A DNA stretch of 64,000 bases, taken from positions 124,001 through 188,000 of the forward strand of contig JAGCWX010000028.1 in NCBI GenBank assembly GCA_017961585.1, read 5' to 3'. The position numbers and the translations under genes were made by a program. This document shows, piece after piece, positions 8,147-15,783 of this stretch. The notes under the pieces are model-generated. The model worked only from the letters and a program-made list of their open reading frames with translations, made no database searches and was not told the DNA's origin. Within the stretch, counting starts at the first letter, position 1, and each line of letters begins with the position of its first letter. The DNA comes from Elusimicrobiaceae bacterium. Lineage in GTDB: Bacteria > Elusimicrobiota > Elusimicrobia > Elusimicrobiales > Elusimicrobiaceae.

Positions 8147-8746
8147 TTATTTTTTGCGTCTTTGCAGCCGTTTTTTAGCCATGGGCTCGCCTTGTTTTGC
8201 AGCCATTACATAGTAACGCACGGCTTCTTTCTCACTCTTGGGAACGCCCACCCCGCGTTCGTACAAATCCGCCAGCAAAGTTTGAGCCAAGGGGCTTTTT
8301 TCATCCGCGGCGGCCTTTAAAATCTGAGCACCTTTGGCTTCATTTTTATCAGTCCCTATTCCGGTCAAATAGCACGTGGCCAAGTTGATACGGGCTTCAA
8401 AATCGCCGGTTTTGGCGGCTTGTTCGTAGCAGTAAAACGCTTTAGCCGGGTCCTTATCGCACCCTTTACCGGCATTGTACAGCCCGGCCAGCGCAATCAT
8501 CGCGCGCACGTTGCCTTGTTTAGAGGCCGTATCAAACCAATCAAACGCTTGCTTGTAATTTTGCTCTACCCGTTTACCCTGGTAGTACATTTGCCCCATA
8601 TTATATTGGGCTTGAGCATTCCCCGCAGCGGCCTCTTTAAGGGTTTGTTCAAAAGGATTTTCGGCATATTTACGAAGGAAAAACCAAGCCAATGCCAATA
8701 AAAATATACACGTTAAAGCGGTATTTGTTTCAATAATGGGCTCCAT
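8147..8746 (-). CDS. Membrane-anchored Sel1-repeat (TPR-like) protein
   Basis: 199 aa. A single N-terminal membrane helix (TALTCIFLLALAWFFL, residues 8-24) is followed by about four Sel1 repeats, each with the A-x-Y/F-x-LG-x-Y/M-x-x-G pattern (AQYNMGQMYYQGKRV, AMIALAGLYNAGKGC, ARINLATCYLTGIGT, AQTLLADLYERGVGV). Such repeats bind proteins; no enzyme motif is present. A GGAG ribosome site lies 7 bases before the ATG. It is transcribed in the same direction as lolC-lolD, 10 bases after the lolD stop, so it is probably the last gene of that operon. Whether it helps lipoprotein release is only a guess. Confidence 0.82.
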   Translation of the reverse strand: MEPIIETNTALTCIFLLALAWFFLRKYAENPFEQTLKEAAAGNAQAQYNMGQMYYQGKRVEQNYKQAFDWFDTASKQGNVRAMIALAGLYNAGKGCDKDPAKAFYCYEQAAKTGDFEARINLATCYLTGIGTDKNEAKGAQILKAAADEKSPLAQTLLADLYERGVGVPKSEKEAVRYYVMAAKQGEPMAKKRLQRRKK

Positions 8747-8756
8747 AAAAAATCTC

Positions 8757-9422
8757 CTATTTTGTTTTTACTAACTGTTTGTTTTGAAGGGTAAAAACTT
8801 CATCTGCAAAATCAGCCGCATGTACGTCATGCGTTACCATTAAAATGGTAAGCCCTTCCTCGCGGCTCATGCGGGCAAAATCTTCAAATACTTGCACCTT
8901 GCGTTGCACGTCCAAATTGCCGGTGGGTTCATCGGCCAGTAGCAAAAGGGGCTGATTGCGTAGCGCGCGCGCAATGCTGGCGCGTTGTTTTTCCCCGCCG
9001 GAAAGATCCGCCGGAAGTTTATGCACCATTTCCCCCAGGCCGAAGCGCTCAAGTAATTTTTGCGCTTTTTTCGTGCTGGACCGACCCAACATCCGCGCGG
9101 GCATATCCACATTTTCCAGGAGTGAGAATTCCGGCAATAGTCCGTCAAACTGAAACACAAACCCCATTTTAGTAAGGCGCAGTTTCGCGCGCGAAGACTC
9201 ACTGCGCAATGCAGTTACATCTTTCCCATCTATAAAAATTTTGCCACTGGTGGGGGCATCCAGCATGGCGATCAAATTGAGCAGCGTGCTTTTTCCCGAA
9301 CCGCTGGGCCCTAGTAAAACCGTAAATTTACCGCGCGCAATCCGCAAGGAAACATCCTCTAATACGCAGAGGTTTTCTTTCCCTTGCCCGTAAATTTTAG
9401 TTACGTGTTTCAGCTCAATCAT
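8757..9422 (-). CDS. lolD: Lipoprotein-releasing ABC transporter ATP-binding protein LolD
   Basis: 221 aa from the ATG at 9422 (MIELKHVTKIYGQG); an ATG three codons upstream is also possible. It is a complete ABC ATPase: Walker A LLGPSGSGKSTLL, Q-loop VFQFDGLLPEFSLLENV, signature LSGGEKQRASIARAL, Walker B LLLADEPTGNLD and H-loop VTHD. The GNLD after Walker B and the Q-loop region are typical of the LolD/MacB branch. It follows lolC with a one-base gap. Together they should extract lipoproteins from the inner membrane for transfer to LolA; the substrates would include the OmpA-like lipoprotein in this window. Confidence 0.92.
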   Translation of the reverse strand: MIELKHVTKIYGQGKENLCVLEDVSLRIARGKFTVLLGPSGSGKSTLLNLIAMLDAPTSGKIFIDGKDVTALRSESSRAKLRLTKMGFVFQFDGLLPEFSLLENVDMPARMLGRSSTKKAQKLLERFGLGEMVHKLPADLSGGEKQRASIARALRNQPLLLLADEPTGNLDVQRKVQVFEDFARMSREEGLTILMVTHDVHAADFADEVFTLQNKQLVKTK

Positions 9423-9423
9423 A

Positions 9424-10644
9424 TCAACCATACCGTATGGCATCGGTGGGGTGCACGCGCGACGCTTTTAGTGCCGGGTACAACCCTGCCACAAAACAAA
9501 TCAAATAACTTCCGCCTACCACAGCTAAAATATCGCCCCATTGCATCCGCACCGGGACCTTGGTCAGATAGTAAATATCGCCGGGCAATTCCACAATGTT
9601 AAAGGTAGCAATCACCCAGCATAACAAGCAGGCCAGCAAAATCCCCAGTGCAATCCCCAGCGTAGCAATGACCAGGGCTTCCCACATAAAAATTTGACGG
9701 ATCATTTTTGGGCTGGCGCCGATAGCGCGCATAATGCCGATATCGCGCAGCTTTTCGGTCCCCAATAAAATCAAATTGCTGGCAATATTTAAAGAAGCCA
9801 CCCCAATAATCAAAAACAAAATGATAAACATCATTGTTTTTTCTAACTTAAGGGCCGCGTAAAGCGTGCTATTGAGTTGAGCAAATGTACGTACGGAATA
9901 GCCGTACCCAATAGCTTCATAAATTTTTTGCGCAGTTTTTTCAGCGTCGTTGATATTGTGGAGCTTTACAGCCACCCCGGTTGTGCCTTGTTTAAGCCCT
10001 AAAAAATCACTTGCGTGTGCAAGTAGCGTATAGGCAATCGTGTTATCAAATTCGTAATACCCGGTTTTAAGAAGCCCGCTAATACGGAATTTTTTCATCT
10101 TGGGGAACATCCCAGCTGAGGTGGAAATAGATTGTGGGGAAATCAGCACTACATCGTCGCCAATGTTGGCCCCCAACGTGGCAGCAAGCTCCGTTCCTAA
10201 TACCAAAGGCGGCGGGTCGTCTGTCGTCCAGCCCTCCGGTTCAAAGGTTCCTTCTACCAAGGAATCGGACAAATTGTTAATCTTTTTTTCTTGTTCCGGG
10301 TCCAACCCACGCACGATCAGCCCCAAGCTTTGCCCGGCGTGGGTAATAATACCTTGCCCGTAGATATGCGGAGCCGCGGCGGCCACTTCAGGGATTTTTT
10401 CAATGAGCGCAATGTTTTGTTGATATACTTCCGGGCTCATGTGTCCAAAAACCAAAATATGGCTTTGTGCGCCGATCACTTTGTCCTTAATATCCGTCTG
10501 AAAACCGTTCATCACAGACAGTGTGGTAATTAACGCCGCCACGCCGACCGACACCCCCGCCACGCCGATAAGCGTGGTAATAAAGGCAAATAAACCTTGG
10601 CGGCGGGTTAAATAGCGCACTGCCACTGAACGTGCAAAATTCAT
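9424..10644 (-). CDS. lolC: Lipoprotein-releasing system permease LolC/LolE
   Basis: 406 aa. It has the FtsX/LolC plan: an N-terminal helix (about residues 20-45, with the LolC-type phrase SVMNGFQTDIKDKVIGAQSHI after it), a large periplasmic MacB-like domain (45-270) and three C-terminal helices (about 270-385), including EKLRDIGIMRAIGASPKMI, the FtsX coupling motif. Only one permease gene is present, so the transporter is probably a homodimer (LolF-like). The ATG has no ribosome site; TGCTACAAT ends exactly six bases upstream, which predicts a leaderless mRNA. Confidence 0.93.
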   Translation of the reverse strand: MNFARSVAVRYLTRRQGLFAFITTLIGVAGVSVGVAALITTLSVMNGFQTDIKDKVIGAQSHILVFGHMSPEVYQQNIALIEKIPEVAAAAPHIYGQGIITHAGQSLGLIVRGLDPEQEKKINNLSDSLVEGTFEPEGWTTDDPPPLVLGTELAATLGANIGDDVVLISPQSISTSAGMFPKMKKFRISGLLKTGYYEFDNTIAYTLLAHASDFLGLKQGTTGVAVKLHNINDAEKTAQKIYEAIGYGYSVRTFAQLNSTLYAALKLEKTMMFIILFLIIGVASLNIASNLILLGTEKLRDIGIMRAIGASPKMIRQIFMWEALVIATLGIALGILLACLLCWVIATFNIVELPGDIYYLTKVPVRMQWGDILAVVGGSYLICFVAGLYPALKASRVHPTDAIRYG

Positions 10645-10650
10645 AAAACT

Positions 10651-10659
10651 ATTGTAGCA
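10651..10659 (-). promoter_or_regulatory. Extended -10 promoter of lolC, leaderless layout
   Basis: Minus strand TGCTACAAT, then AGTTTT and the ATG at 10644. With the hexamer at -12 to -7, the A of ATG is +1. No -35 is recognisable. Confidence 0.6.
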
Positions 10660-10663
10660 AATA

Positions 10664-10694
10664 AAAATACCCCGCGGCTCAAACCGCGGGGTAC
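10664..10694 (-). terminator. Rho-independent terminator of the YtxH gene
   Basis: ACCCCGCGG pairs with CCGCGGGGT around loop TTTGAG; the minus strand continues with ATTTTTATTT. It lies just upstream of the lolC -10 box. Confidence 0.85.
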
Positions 10695-10709
10695 ATTTAC
10701 AAATACTTT

Positions 10710-11030
10710 TTATTTATCTTCGTCTTTTTTGAATTTAGCCACTACTTCTTCTTTGCGGCGGTTAAATTCTTTGGCCACTTTTTCTTTGCCTTCGTTGAAT
10801 TTATCGCGGGCATCTTCCAAATGGCCTTTCACTTTTTCTTTCAGATCCTGCGCATGTTCCAACATCAATTCCTTGTTATCTTCATAGGTATCATTGGCCC
10901 AGCGTTTAAGGCGTCTGCGGGTGGTTTCACCCTTGGCAGGGGCCAACAAAAGCCCCGCGGCGGCACCAATCACCGCCCCCAGTAAAAAAGCTGCCAGTCC
11001 GGTACCGGCTGTTCTGCATCTATCACACAT
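10710..11030 (-). CDS. YtxH-domain protein
   Basis: 106 aa. A glycine/alanine-rich membrane helix (GLAAFLLGAVIGAAAGLLLAP, residues 10-30) with the YtxH motif GAAAGLLLAPAKGETTR is followed by a highly charged helical tail (residues 45-106) likely to form a coiled coil. Two cysteines lie at the N-terminus (MCDRC). Ribosome site GGAGGGG precedes the ATG. YtxH proteins are often stress-linked in other bacteria, but no function is established. It is a single gene between lolC and nfnB, with its own terminator. Confidence 0.85.
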   Translation of the reverse strand: MCDRCRTAGTGLAAFLLGAVIGAAAGLLLAPAKGETTRRRLKRWANDTYEDNKELMLEHAQDLKEKVKGHLEDARDKFNEGKEKVAKEFNRRKEEVVAKFKKDEDK

Positions 11031-11097
11031 AACTCCCCTCCTTTTGCTAAATTAGTATATATATTTTACAATATAATAAGACACAGCATACTGATAG

Positions 11098-11122
11098 TAT
11101 AATGCAAAAACTGAATTTTTGC
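11098..11122 (+). promoter_or_regulatory. Putative nfnBA promoter and leader hairpin
   Basis: TATAAT at 11098-11103 lies 48 bases before the nfnB ATG. It is followed at once by a small AT-rich hairpin (GCAAAAA/TTTTTGC at 11104-11122). No clear -35. Confidence 0.4.
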
Positions 11123-11151
11123 CAGTGTATTTTTAATTAGAGAGGTTTTTC

Positions 11152-12540
11152 ATGCCTAATCCATCCGCTCCGCGCAACAACGGTCCGCAACAATCCCCCG
11201 ACGTGCGCAAACACAATTTTGATGAAGTAGCCCGCTGCTTTACCCCTCAGCAAGCCCAGGCCGAGGCCGAGCGCTGCCTGCATTGTAAAAATGCCCGCTG
11301 CCAGGCCAATTGCCCGGTAGGGGTGCAAATCCCGGATTTTATTGCGTACGTGAAAGAAGGCAAAATTGGCGAAGCTGCCAGCAAAATTATGGAAACCAGC
11401 TTGCTGCCGGCTATTTGTGGCCGTGTCTGCCCGCAAGAAAAACATTGCGAAGGCAACTGCGTGCTAAAAGATAAATTTGGCTCGGTCAACATTGGCATGT
11501 TGGAACGCTACACCGCCGATACCGCCCGCGAGCAAGGCCTTTTAAAAGCCCCCAAAACAGCCGCCAAAACCGGCAAAAAAGTAGTGTGCATCGGTTCGGG
11601 GCCGTCATCCATTGCAGCCGCGGCAGAGTTGGCACGCGCCGGGCACGACGTCACCGTTTTGGAAGCCCTGCACGCCTTTGGCGGTGTGCTACGCTATGGA
11701 ATTCCCTCCTTCCGCTTGCCGCGCGAAATTATTGACCATGAAATTGAAACCGTCAAATCCATGGGCGTAAAATTTGTATCCGACGTACTAGTGGGTGCCA
11801 CTCAAACGGTGGAAGAACTTTTAAAACAGTTTGACGCTGTATATGTAGGAAGCGGGGCCGGGCTGCCCACTTTAACGGGAATCCCCGGTGAAAATGCCGT
11901 AGGGGTATACAGTGCCAACGAATTTTTGACCCGCATCAATTTGATGCAGGCCTACAAATTTCCCACTACCGATACGCCCATTAAAATTGGCAAACACGTC
12001 ATTGTACTGGGCGCCGGTAACAGTGCCATGGATGCCGCCCGCTGCGCGATGCGCCTAGGGCCGGAGAGCGTTACCGTAGCATACCGCCGCAGCGCAGCCG
12101 AAATGCCTGCCCGCGCCGCCGAGGTTGAACACGCCAAAGAAGAAGGCGTAGCGTTTGAATTTTTACTCACGCCCAAAGAGGTACTCACGGATGAAGCCGG
12201 GCGCGTAAGTGGGCTCAAATTTACCCGCAACGAGCTGGGCGAACCGGACGCGAAAGGCCGCCGAAGACCGGTGGAAATCCCGGGGTCGGAATTTGTAATG
12301 CCGGCCGATACCATTATTGTGGCTATTGGCCAACGGCCTAACCCCATTATTGCCAAAACCACTCCGCAACTCAAAACTACCGAACGCGGCGTGCTGGAAA
12401 TGGACGAAAACGGGAAAACTTCTTTGCCGGGCGTATACGCCGGGGGAGATATTATCCGCGGCGGGGCCACGGTCCTTTTAGCTATGAAGGACGGCATTGA
12501 AGCCGCCAAACGCATCCATGCGTACCTGGAGGGCAAATAA
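11152..12540 (+). CDS. nfnB: NfnB-type NADPH-binding large subunit of ferredoxin:NADP oxidoreductase (GltA/glutamate synthase small-subunit family)
   Basis: 462 aa. Residues 35-110 hold cysteines for two [4Fe-4S] clusters (ERCLHCKNARCQANCPVGVQIP and ICGRVCPQEKHCEGNC). Then come an FAD-binding GxGxxA segment (KVVCIGSGPSSIAAAAELA) and an NADPH-binding segment (HVIVLGAGNSAMDAARCA), ending in GVYAGGDIIRGGATV. Alone this family is called glutamate synthase small subunit or GltA, but the next gene is the FAD/[2Fe-2S] partner NfnA, and the pair matches the electron-bifurcating NADH-dependent reduced ferredoxin:NADP+ oxidoreductase. It balances ferredoxin, NADH and NADPH in the cytoplasm. GAGAGG precedes the ATG. 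Confidence 0.85.
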   Translation: MPNPSAPRNNGPQQSPDVRKHNFDEVARCFTPQQAQAEAERCLHCKNARCQANCPVGVQIPDFIAYVKEGKIGEAASKIMETSLLPAICGRVCPQEKHCEGNCVLKDKFGSVNIGMLERYTADTAREQGLLKAPKTAAKTGKKVVCIGSGPSSIAAAAELARAGHDVTVLEALHAFGGVLRYGIPSFRLPREIIDHEIETVKSMGVKFVSDVLVGATQTVEELLKQFDAVYVGSGAGLPTLTGIPGENAVGVYSANEFLTRINLMQAYKFPTTDTPIKIGKHVIVLGAGNSAMDAARCAMRLGPESVTVAYRRSAAEMPARAAEVEHAKEEGVAFEFLLTPKEVLTDEAGRVSGLKFTRNELGEPDAKGRRRPVEIPGSEFVMPADTIIVAIGQRPNPIIAKTTPQLKTTERGVLEMDENGKTSLPGVYAGGDIIRGGATVLLAMKDGIEAAKRIHAYLEGK

Positions 12541-12541
12541 T

Positions 12542-13405
12542 ATGCAAGAAAATACCATTTTAGAAAGAACACAACTCAATGATGTTGTCGTCAAGTTTGT
12601 GATTTATAAACCTTTAATTGCCAAGTCCGCCAAAGCGGGGCAGTTTGTCATTTTGCGCGGGCGCGAAGGCGGCGAGCGCGTGCCCGTTACCCTGGTGGAT
12701 TGGGACGCACAACAAGGCACCATTACGGTAATTATTCAATCCATTGGCAAATCAACTTCTCTATTTAACAGTTTGCAAAAAGGGGATCGGTTTTTAAATA
12801 TTGCCGGGCCGCTGGGAACGCCGGTAGAAATTAAAAATTATGGTACGGTAGCCGTAGTAGGCGGCGGGGTAGGTATTGCCGAAGTATACCCTATCGCACG
12901 CGCCTTAAAACAAGCCGGCAATAAAGTGATTGCCGTATTGGGGGCCCGCACCAAAGATTTACTGATTCTAGAATCCGAAATGAAAACCCTGTGCGATCAA
13001 ACCATCTCCACTACTGATGACGGTTCCTACGGTATCAAAGGGATGGTTACAGATGCCATTCAAACTTTGCACGATAGCGGCGAAAAAATAAACGCCGGGT
13101 TTATCATTGGCCCTATCCCCATGATGAAGTTTACTTCGCGCTTAATGGATAAACTGGGCATGAACCCGCACGCCAGCTTAAACCCTATTATGCTGGACGG
13201 AACCGGTATGTGCGGTTGCTGCCGCGTAACGGTGGAAGGGAAAGTAAAATTTGCGTGTGTGGACGGCCCAATGTTCCCATCTAAAACCATTGATTTTGAC
13301 GAACTCATCCGCCGCACCAGTGAATACAAACCGTTAGAAAAAGAAAGTTTAGAGAAATACCAACACGAAGAAAAAGACCACGTTTGTAAATGTGGTTTAC
13401 ACTAA
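12542..13405 (+). CDS. nfnA: NfnA-type FAD/[2Fe-2S] small subunit of ferredoxin:NADP oxidoreductase
   Basis: 287 aa from the ATG at 12542, one base after the nfnB stop; GAGGG at the end of nfnB serves as ribosome site. The protein is of the dihydroorotate dehydrogenase electron-transfer (PyrK-like) family: FAD-binding AGQFVILRG, NAD-binding VAVVGGGVGIAEVYPIA, and a C-terminal [2Fe-2S] site with cysteines in DGTGMCGCCRVTVEGKVKFACVDG. It forms the bifurcating pair with nfnB. Its 3' end overlaps the convergent GH3-like gene by 9 bases, with no terminator between them. A PyrK role is unlikely because no pyrD is nearby. Confidence 0.85.
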   Translation: MQENTILERTQLNDVVVKFVIYKPLIAKSAKAGQFVILRGREGGERVPVTLVDWDAQQGTITVIIQSIGKSTSLFNSLQKGDRFLNIAGPLGTPVEIKNYGTVAVVGGGVGIAEVYPIARALKQAGNKVIAVLGARTKDLLILESEMKTLCDQTISTTDDGSYGIKGMVTDAIQTLHDSGEKINAGFIIGPIPMMKFTSRLMDKLGMNPHASLNPIMLDGTGMCGCCRVTVEGKVKFACVDGPMFPSKTIDFDELIRRTSEYKPLEKESLEKYQHEEKDHVCKCGLH

Positions 13406-14365
13406 AACGTGGGCGGGTTTTTTCTGAAAATCTTTGGCGGCCATTTCAAACGCTTCTTCAATAGAAAGAGGTTCCGGCCCGGCGTCTACTTTGCTTAAAA
13501 ACATCTCGTGGTTAGAAACCGCGTGAATCAGCTCATCCATTAAAAACCCTTTATTGATTTCGCGCTCAACAGCGTCAATAACACGTTCGGCGTGGCGCGG
13601 GGCCAAAATATTTTCTACTTTGCAATGCAACATTTTCACCGCGCTGGCTTCTTCGTATTTCAGCCGCCCCTTGCATAGCGGAAAGCTGACCACACATCCT
13701 TTGTAATTGAGGCGTTTTTTCAAAAGCCCTTGGATAATTTTATCGGAAAGCATTGCTTGATTGTCATTATCAATATTAGGGAAAGTCATGTCGGAGGGCA
13801 TAATGGCATCCGCACGGCGGAACATATGTTTGTAAGGTACAAATTCCGCATCTTCCATTTGCGCCAATGTTTTAAGCACGCCCGAAATCCCCGGGAAATA
13901 CTTAATACAATTTAAAGCTCCGCCATTGGAAAGCCCGGCAATAAAATCTCCGGCCAACTGGGTTACTTTTAAAGGTTCGTCACTAAACGCGGGTGAACTG
14001 TACCCCAAATCTACCACCGGGGCCAGCACCCAGTTGATCCCCACCGCTAAGGCCATACGCGCCGTTAAATATCCCTTTTGGTAAGCCGCATCTTGTGCGG
14101 TTGGGAACGAAGCTATTTTAGGGTTGGAAGGCAAAGCCGGGGCATCGGTAACTACTTCGTGCAAATTGTCGGAAATGTCTGCACAAAACAATAATTTCCC
14201 ATGCACAGAAGCGTCCTGCATTCGTTTTACAAAATCTTGGATCTGCCGGGAAGTACCGTTATATAAGCAAAATCCACCCACACCGCGGCGCACTAAATCG
14301 GTGGCTTCTTGCAAACTGCTTTTGCCAAACCAAAAACCGGGGAATACAATGCGCGCTGGGTTCAT
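13397..14365 (-). CDS. GH3-fold (NagZ-like) protein lacking catalytic residues
   Basis: 322 aa, no signal peptide. It aligns with the N-terminal barrel of GH3 beta-N-acetylglucosaminidases (NagZ): GINWVLAPVVDL (103-120), SPAFSDEP, FIAGLSNGGALNCIKYFPG (141-159), IMPSDMTFPNID, and AMLSDKIIQGLLKKRLNYKGCVVS. The key positions differ. The family motif KHFPGHGDT reads KYFPGISGV (155-163), losing the general acid/base His. The nucleophile motif VV(S/T)DDL reads VVSFPL (225-230), losing the Asp. It is therefore probably a non-catalytic homologue or has another activity. It sits 8 bases after an alpha/beta-hydrolase gene that has also lost its nucleophile. Confidence 0.72.
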   Translation of the reverse strand: MNPARIVFPGFWFGKSSLQEATDLVRRGVGGFCLYNGTSRQIQDFVKRMQDASVHGKLLFCADISDNLHEVVTDAPALPSNPKIASFPTAQDAAYQKGYLTARMALAVGINWVLAPVVDLGYSSPAFSDEPLKVTQLAGDFIAGLSNGGALNCIKYFPGISGVLKTLAQMEDAEFVPYKHMFRRADAIMPSDMTFPNIDNDNQAMLSDKIIQGLLKKRLNYKGCVVSFPLCKGRLKYEEASAVKMLHCKVENILAPRHAERVIDAVEREINKGFLMDELIHAVSNHEMFLSKVDAGPEPLSIEEAFEMAAKDFQKKPAHVLV

Positions 14366-14373
14366 ATTTGATC

Positions 14374-15234
14374 CTATTCCATCAATATAGACGGCACCAA
14401 CGCCTGCTCTGTATGGGAGGGTGCCACCGGCAAACCATCCGTCTCAACGGTGGTATCTATCGCAACCGTTGGCGAATCGGGCCGCATGGCCGGGCGTTGC
14501 GGGGTGCGTATCCATTGCACTAAGGTAGAGATAAAATATTTATCCAACATCTCGTGCGAGGCCGCATCATACGCCGTTAAAAAGGTTACTTTTCCTTCCC
14601 CGGCGGACAAAAAGGCCACGTTACGCAAAATGCTGGCTTCCAAAAATCCTTTGCGTTCATCGGCACTGGCCGCAATGAGTACATTGCCCTTGTATAATTT
14701 GAGTGCCGGCACGGCTAACACATCGCGCGTGTTGACATTGGGGCTGATTAAAGCAATCCCGCTTATATCCGGCAGCAGTCCCACCGTTTTGGCGGCCACG
14801 TTGGCCCCCAAACCTGCTCCAATTAGTACAATATGTTGAGAATCTAGCCCTTTTGATTTTAAAAAGGCAACTGCGGCTTGGGCGTCGCGCCCCATTTTAT
14901 TAAAGGGATTATCCGGCCCTTCTTTGGCAAAACCTTTGTAATGACCGCCGCCCGTACTTTGCCCGTGGCCGCGCAAGTCTACTGCCAAATAACCCATCCC
15001 CGCTTTAGCGAGGGCTTGTTCCAAGGACGAAAAAGATGCTTTGCTTTTGCCCAAATCGTGCAATAAAATAGCGGTGGGCCAAGTGTTATTATCGGCCGGA
15101 CGATAGACAGCCGCCAACTTCCAACCGTCTTGCGTAGTTAGCGTAACGGCTTGCTCTTTGGGGGCCGCAAAACAGCACATTGCTACAAAAAGCAACCCCA
15201 GCGCACTCCACTTTTTAAGAAGAGAAAATTTCAT
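14374..15234 (-). CDS. Secreted alpha/beta-hydrolase-fold protein, nucleophile Ser replaced by Gly
   Basis: 286 aa from the ATG at 15234, which gives a clean signal peptide (MKFSLLKKWSALGLLFVAMCCFAA, cleavage after about residue 24). Hydrolase-fold landmarks are present: TAILLHDLGKSKASF (oxyanion loop), YLAVDLRGHGQST, the elbow HIVLIGAGLGANVA (125-136), LIAASADE (acid) and a late SHEM His. The nucleophile elbow should read GxSxG; here it is GAGLG, with Gly131 where Ser is expected. A Pro/Thr-rich tail (about 250-286) follows. Probably a periplasmic pseudo-hydrolase. It starts one base after the ndk stop and ends 8 bases before the GH3-like gene. Confidence 0.75.
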   Translation of the reverse strand: MKFSLLKKWSALGLLFVAMCCFAAPKEQAVTLTTQDGWKLAAVYRPADNNTWPTAILLHDLGKSKASFSSLEQALAKAGMGYLAVDLRGHGQSTGGGHYKGFAKEGPDNPFNKMGRDAQAAVAFLKSKGLDSQHIVLIGAGLGANVAAKTVGLLPDISGIALISPNVNTRDVLAVPALKLYKGNVLIAASADERKGFLEASILRNVAFLSAGEGKVTFLTAYDAASHEMLDKYFISTLVQWIRTPQRPAMRPDSPTVAIDTTVETDGLPVAPSHTEQALVPSILME

Positions 15235-15235
15235 A

Positions 15236-15694
15236 CTAAGCATCCAATACTTCTTCGGGCTTAAACCACAAGGCAATTTCGCGCTCGGCATCTTGCGCAT
15301 TGTCCGAGGCGTGCACACAGTTGTACACAATATCGGCCGCTTTATCAAACTTGCCAAAACTGCCGCGGATGGTATACGGAGCGGCATTATCCGGGTTGGT
15401 AGCGCCCAGCTCGGTGCGGATTTTGGCTACGCAGTCTTTGCCTTGAAATACAAACGCAATAATTTTATGATTAGAAATGTGGTTATAATCCCCCATCATA
15501 TAGCGGATGACCCCTTCCAAAAAGGGCTTGCCCGCTAAATGGGCATAATGTTGGCGGACCAATTCTTCCGTCAAAGAAACAGCTTTTGCCGCCACAATAT
15601 CCAGTCCCAAACGCTCCAAACGGTCTACTACCGCGCCGGTGAGCCGTTTTTCCAGCGTATCGGGTTTAATTAAAACTAAGCATCTTTCTTTCAT
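15236..15694 (-). CDS. ndk: Nucleoside diphosphate kinase
   Basis: 152 aa, full family length. It moves the gamma-phosphate of ATP to other nucleoside diphosphates through a phospho-His: the active site NCVHASDN is at about residues 126-133. Other family blocks are ERCLVLIKPDTLEKRLTG, HYAHLAGKPF and the nucleotide loop TIRGSFG. The promoter is near-consensus and its -10 ends six bases before the ATG, with no ribosome site, predicting a leaderless mRNA. The two degenerate hydrolase genes follow directly, so they should be co-transcribed. Confidence 0.96.
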   Translation of the reverse strand: MKERCLVLIKPDTLEKRLTGAVVDRLERLGLDIVAAKAVSLTEELVRQHYAHLAGKPFLEGVIRYMMGDYNHISNHKIIAFVFQGKDCVAKIRTELGATNPDNAAPYTIRGSFGKFDKAADIVYNCVHASDNAQDAEREIALWFKPEEVLDA

Positions 15695-15700
15695 ACAAAC

Positions 15701-15728
15701 ATTATAGCAATCTTGGGGGTATTGTCAA
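15701..15728 (-). promoter_or_regulatory. Consensus promoter of ndk, leaderless layout
   Basis: Minus strand TTGACA (15728-15723), 16-base spacer ending in TGC, TATAAT (15706-15701), then GTTTGT and ATG at 15694. All twelve core bases match sigma-70 consensus. Confidence 0.75.
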
Positions 15729-15783
15729 ACTTTTACGCGCAAAATCCCTCTCACATAAAGTATAATATATCAAAGGTACGCGT

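Noticed and set aside
11152-13405. Glutamate synthase small subunit plus dihydroorotate dehydrogenase electron subunit as separate enzymes
   Set aside because: The two genes are one base apart and match the paired NfnB/NfnA arrangement; no gltB or pyrD is near.
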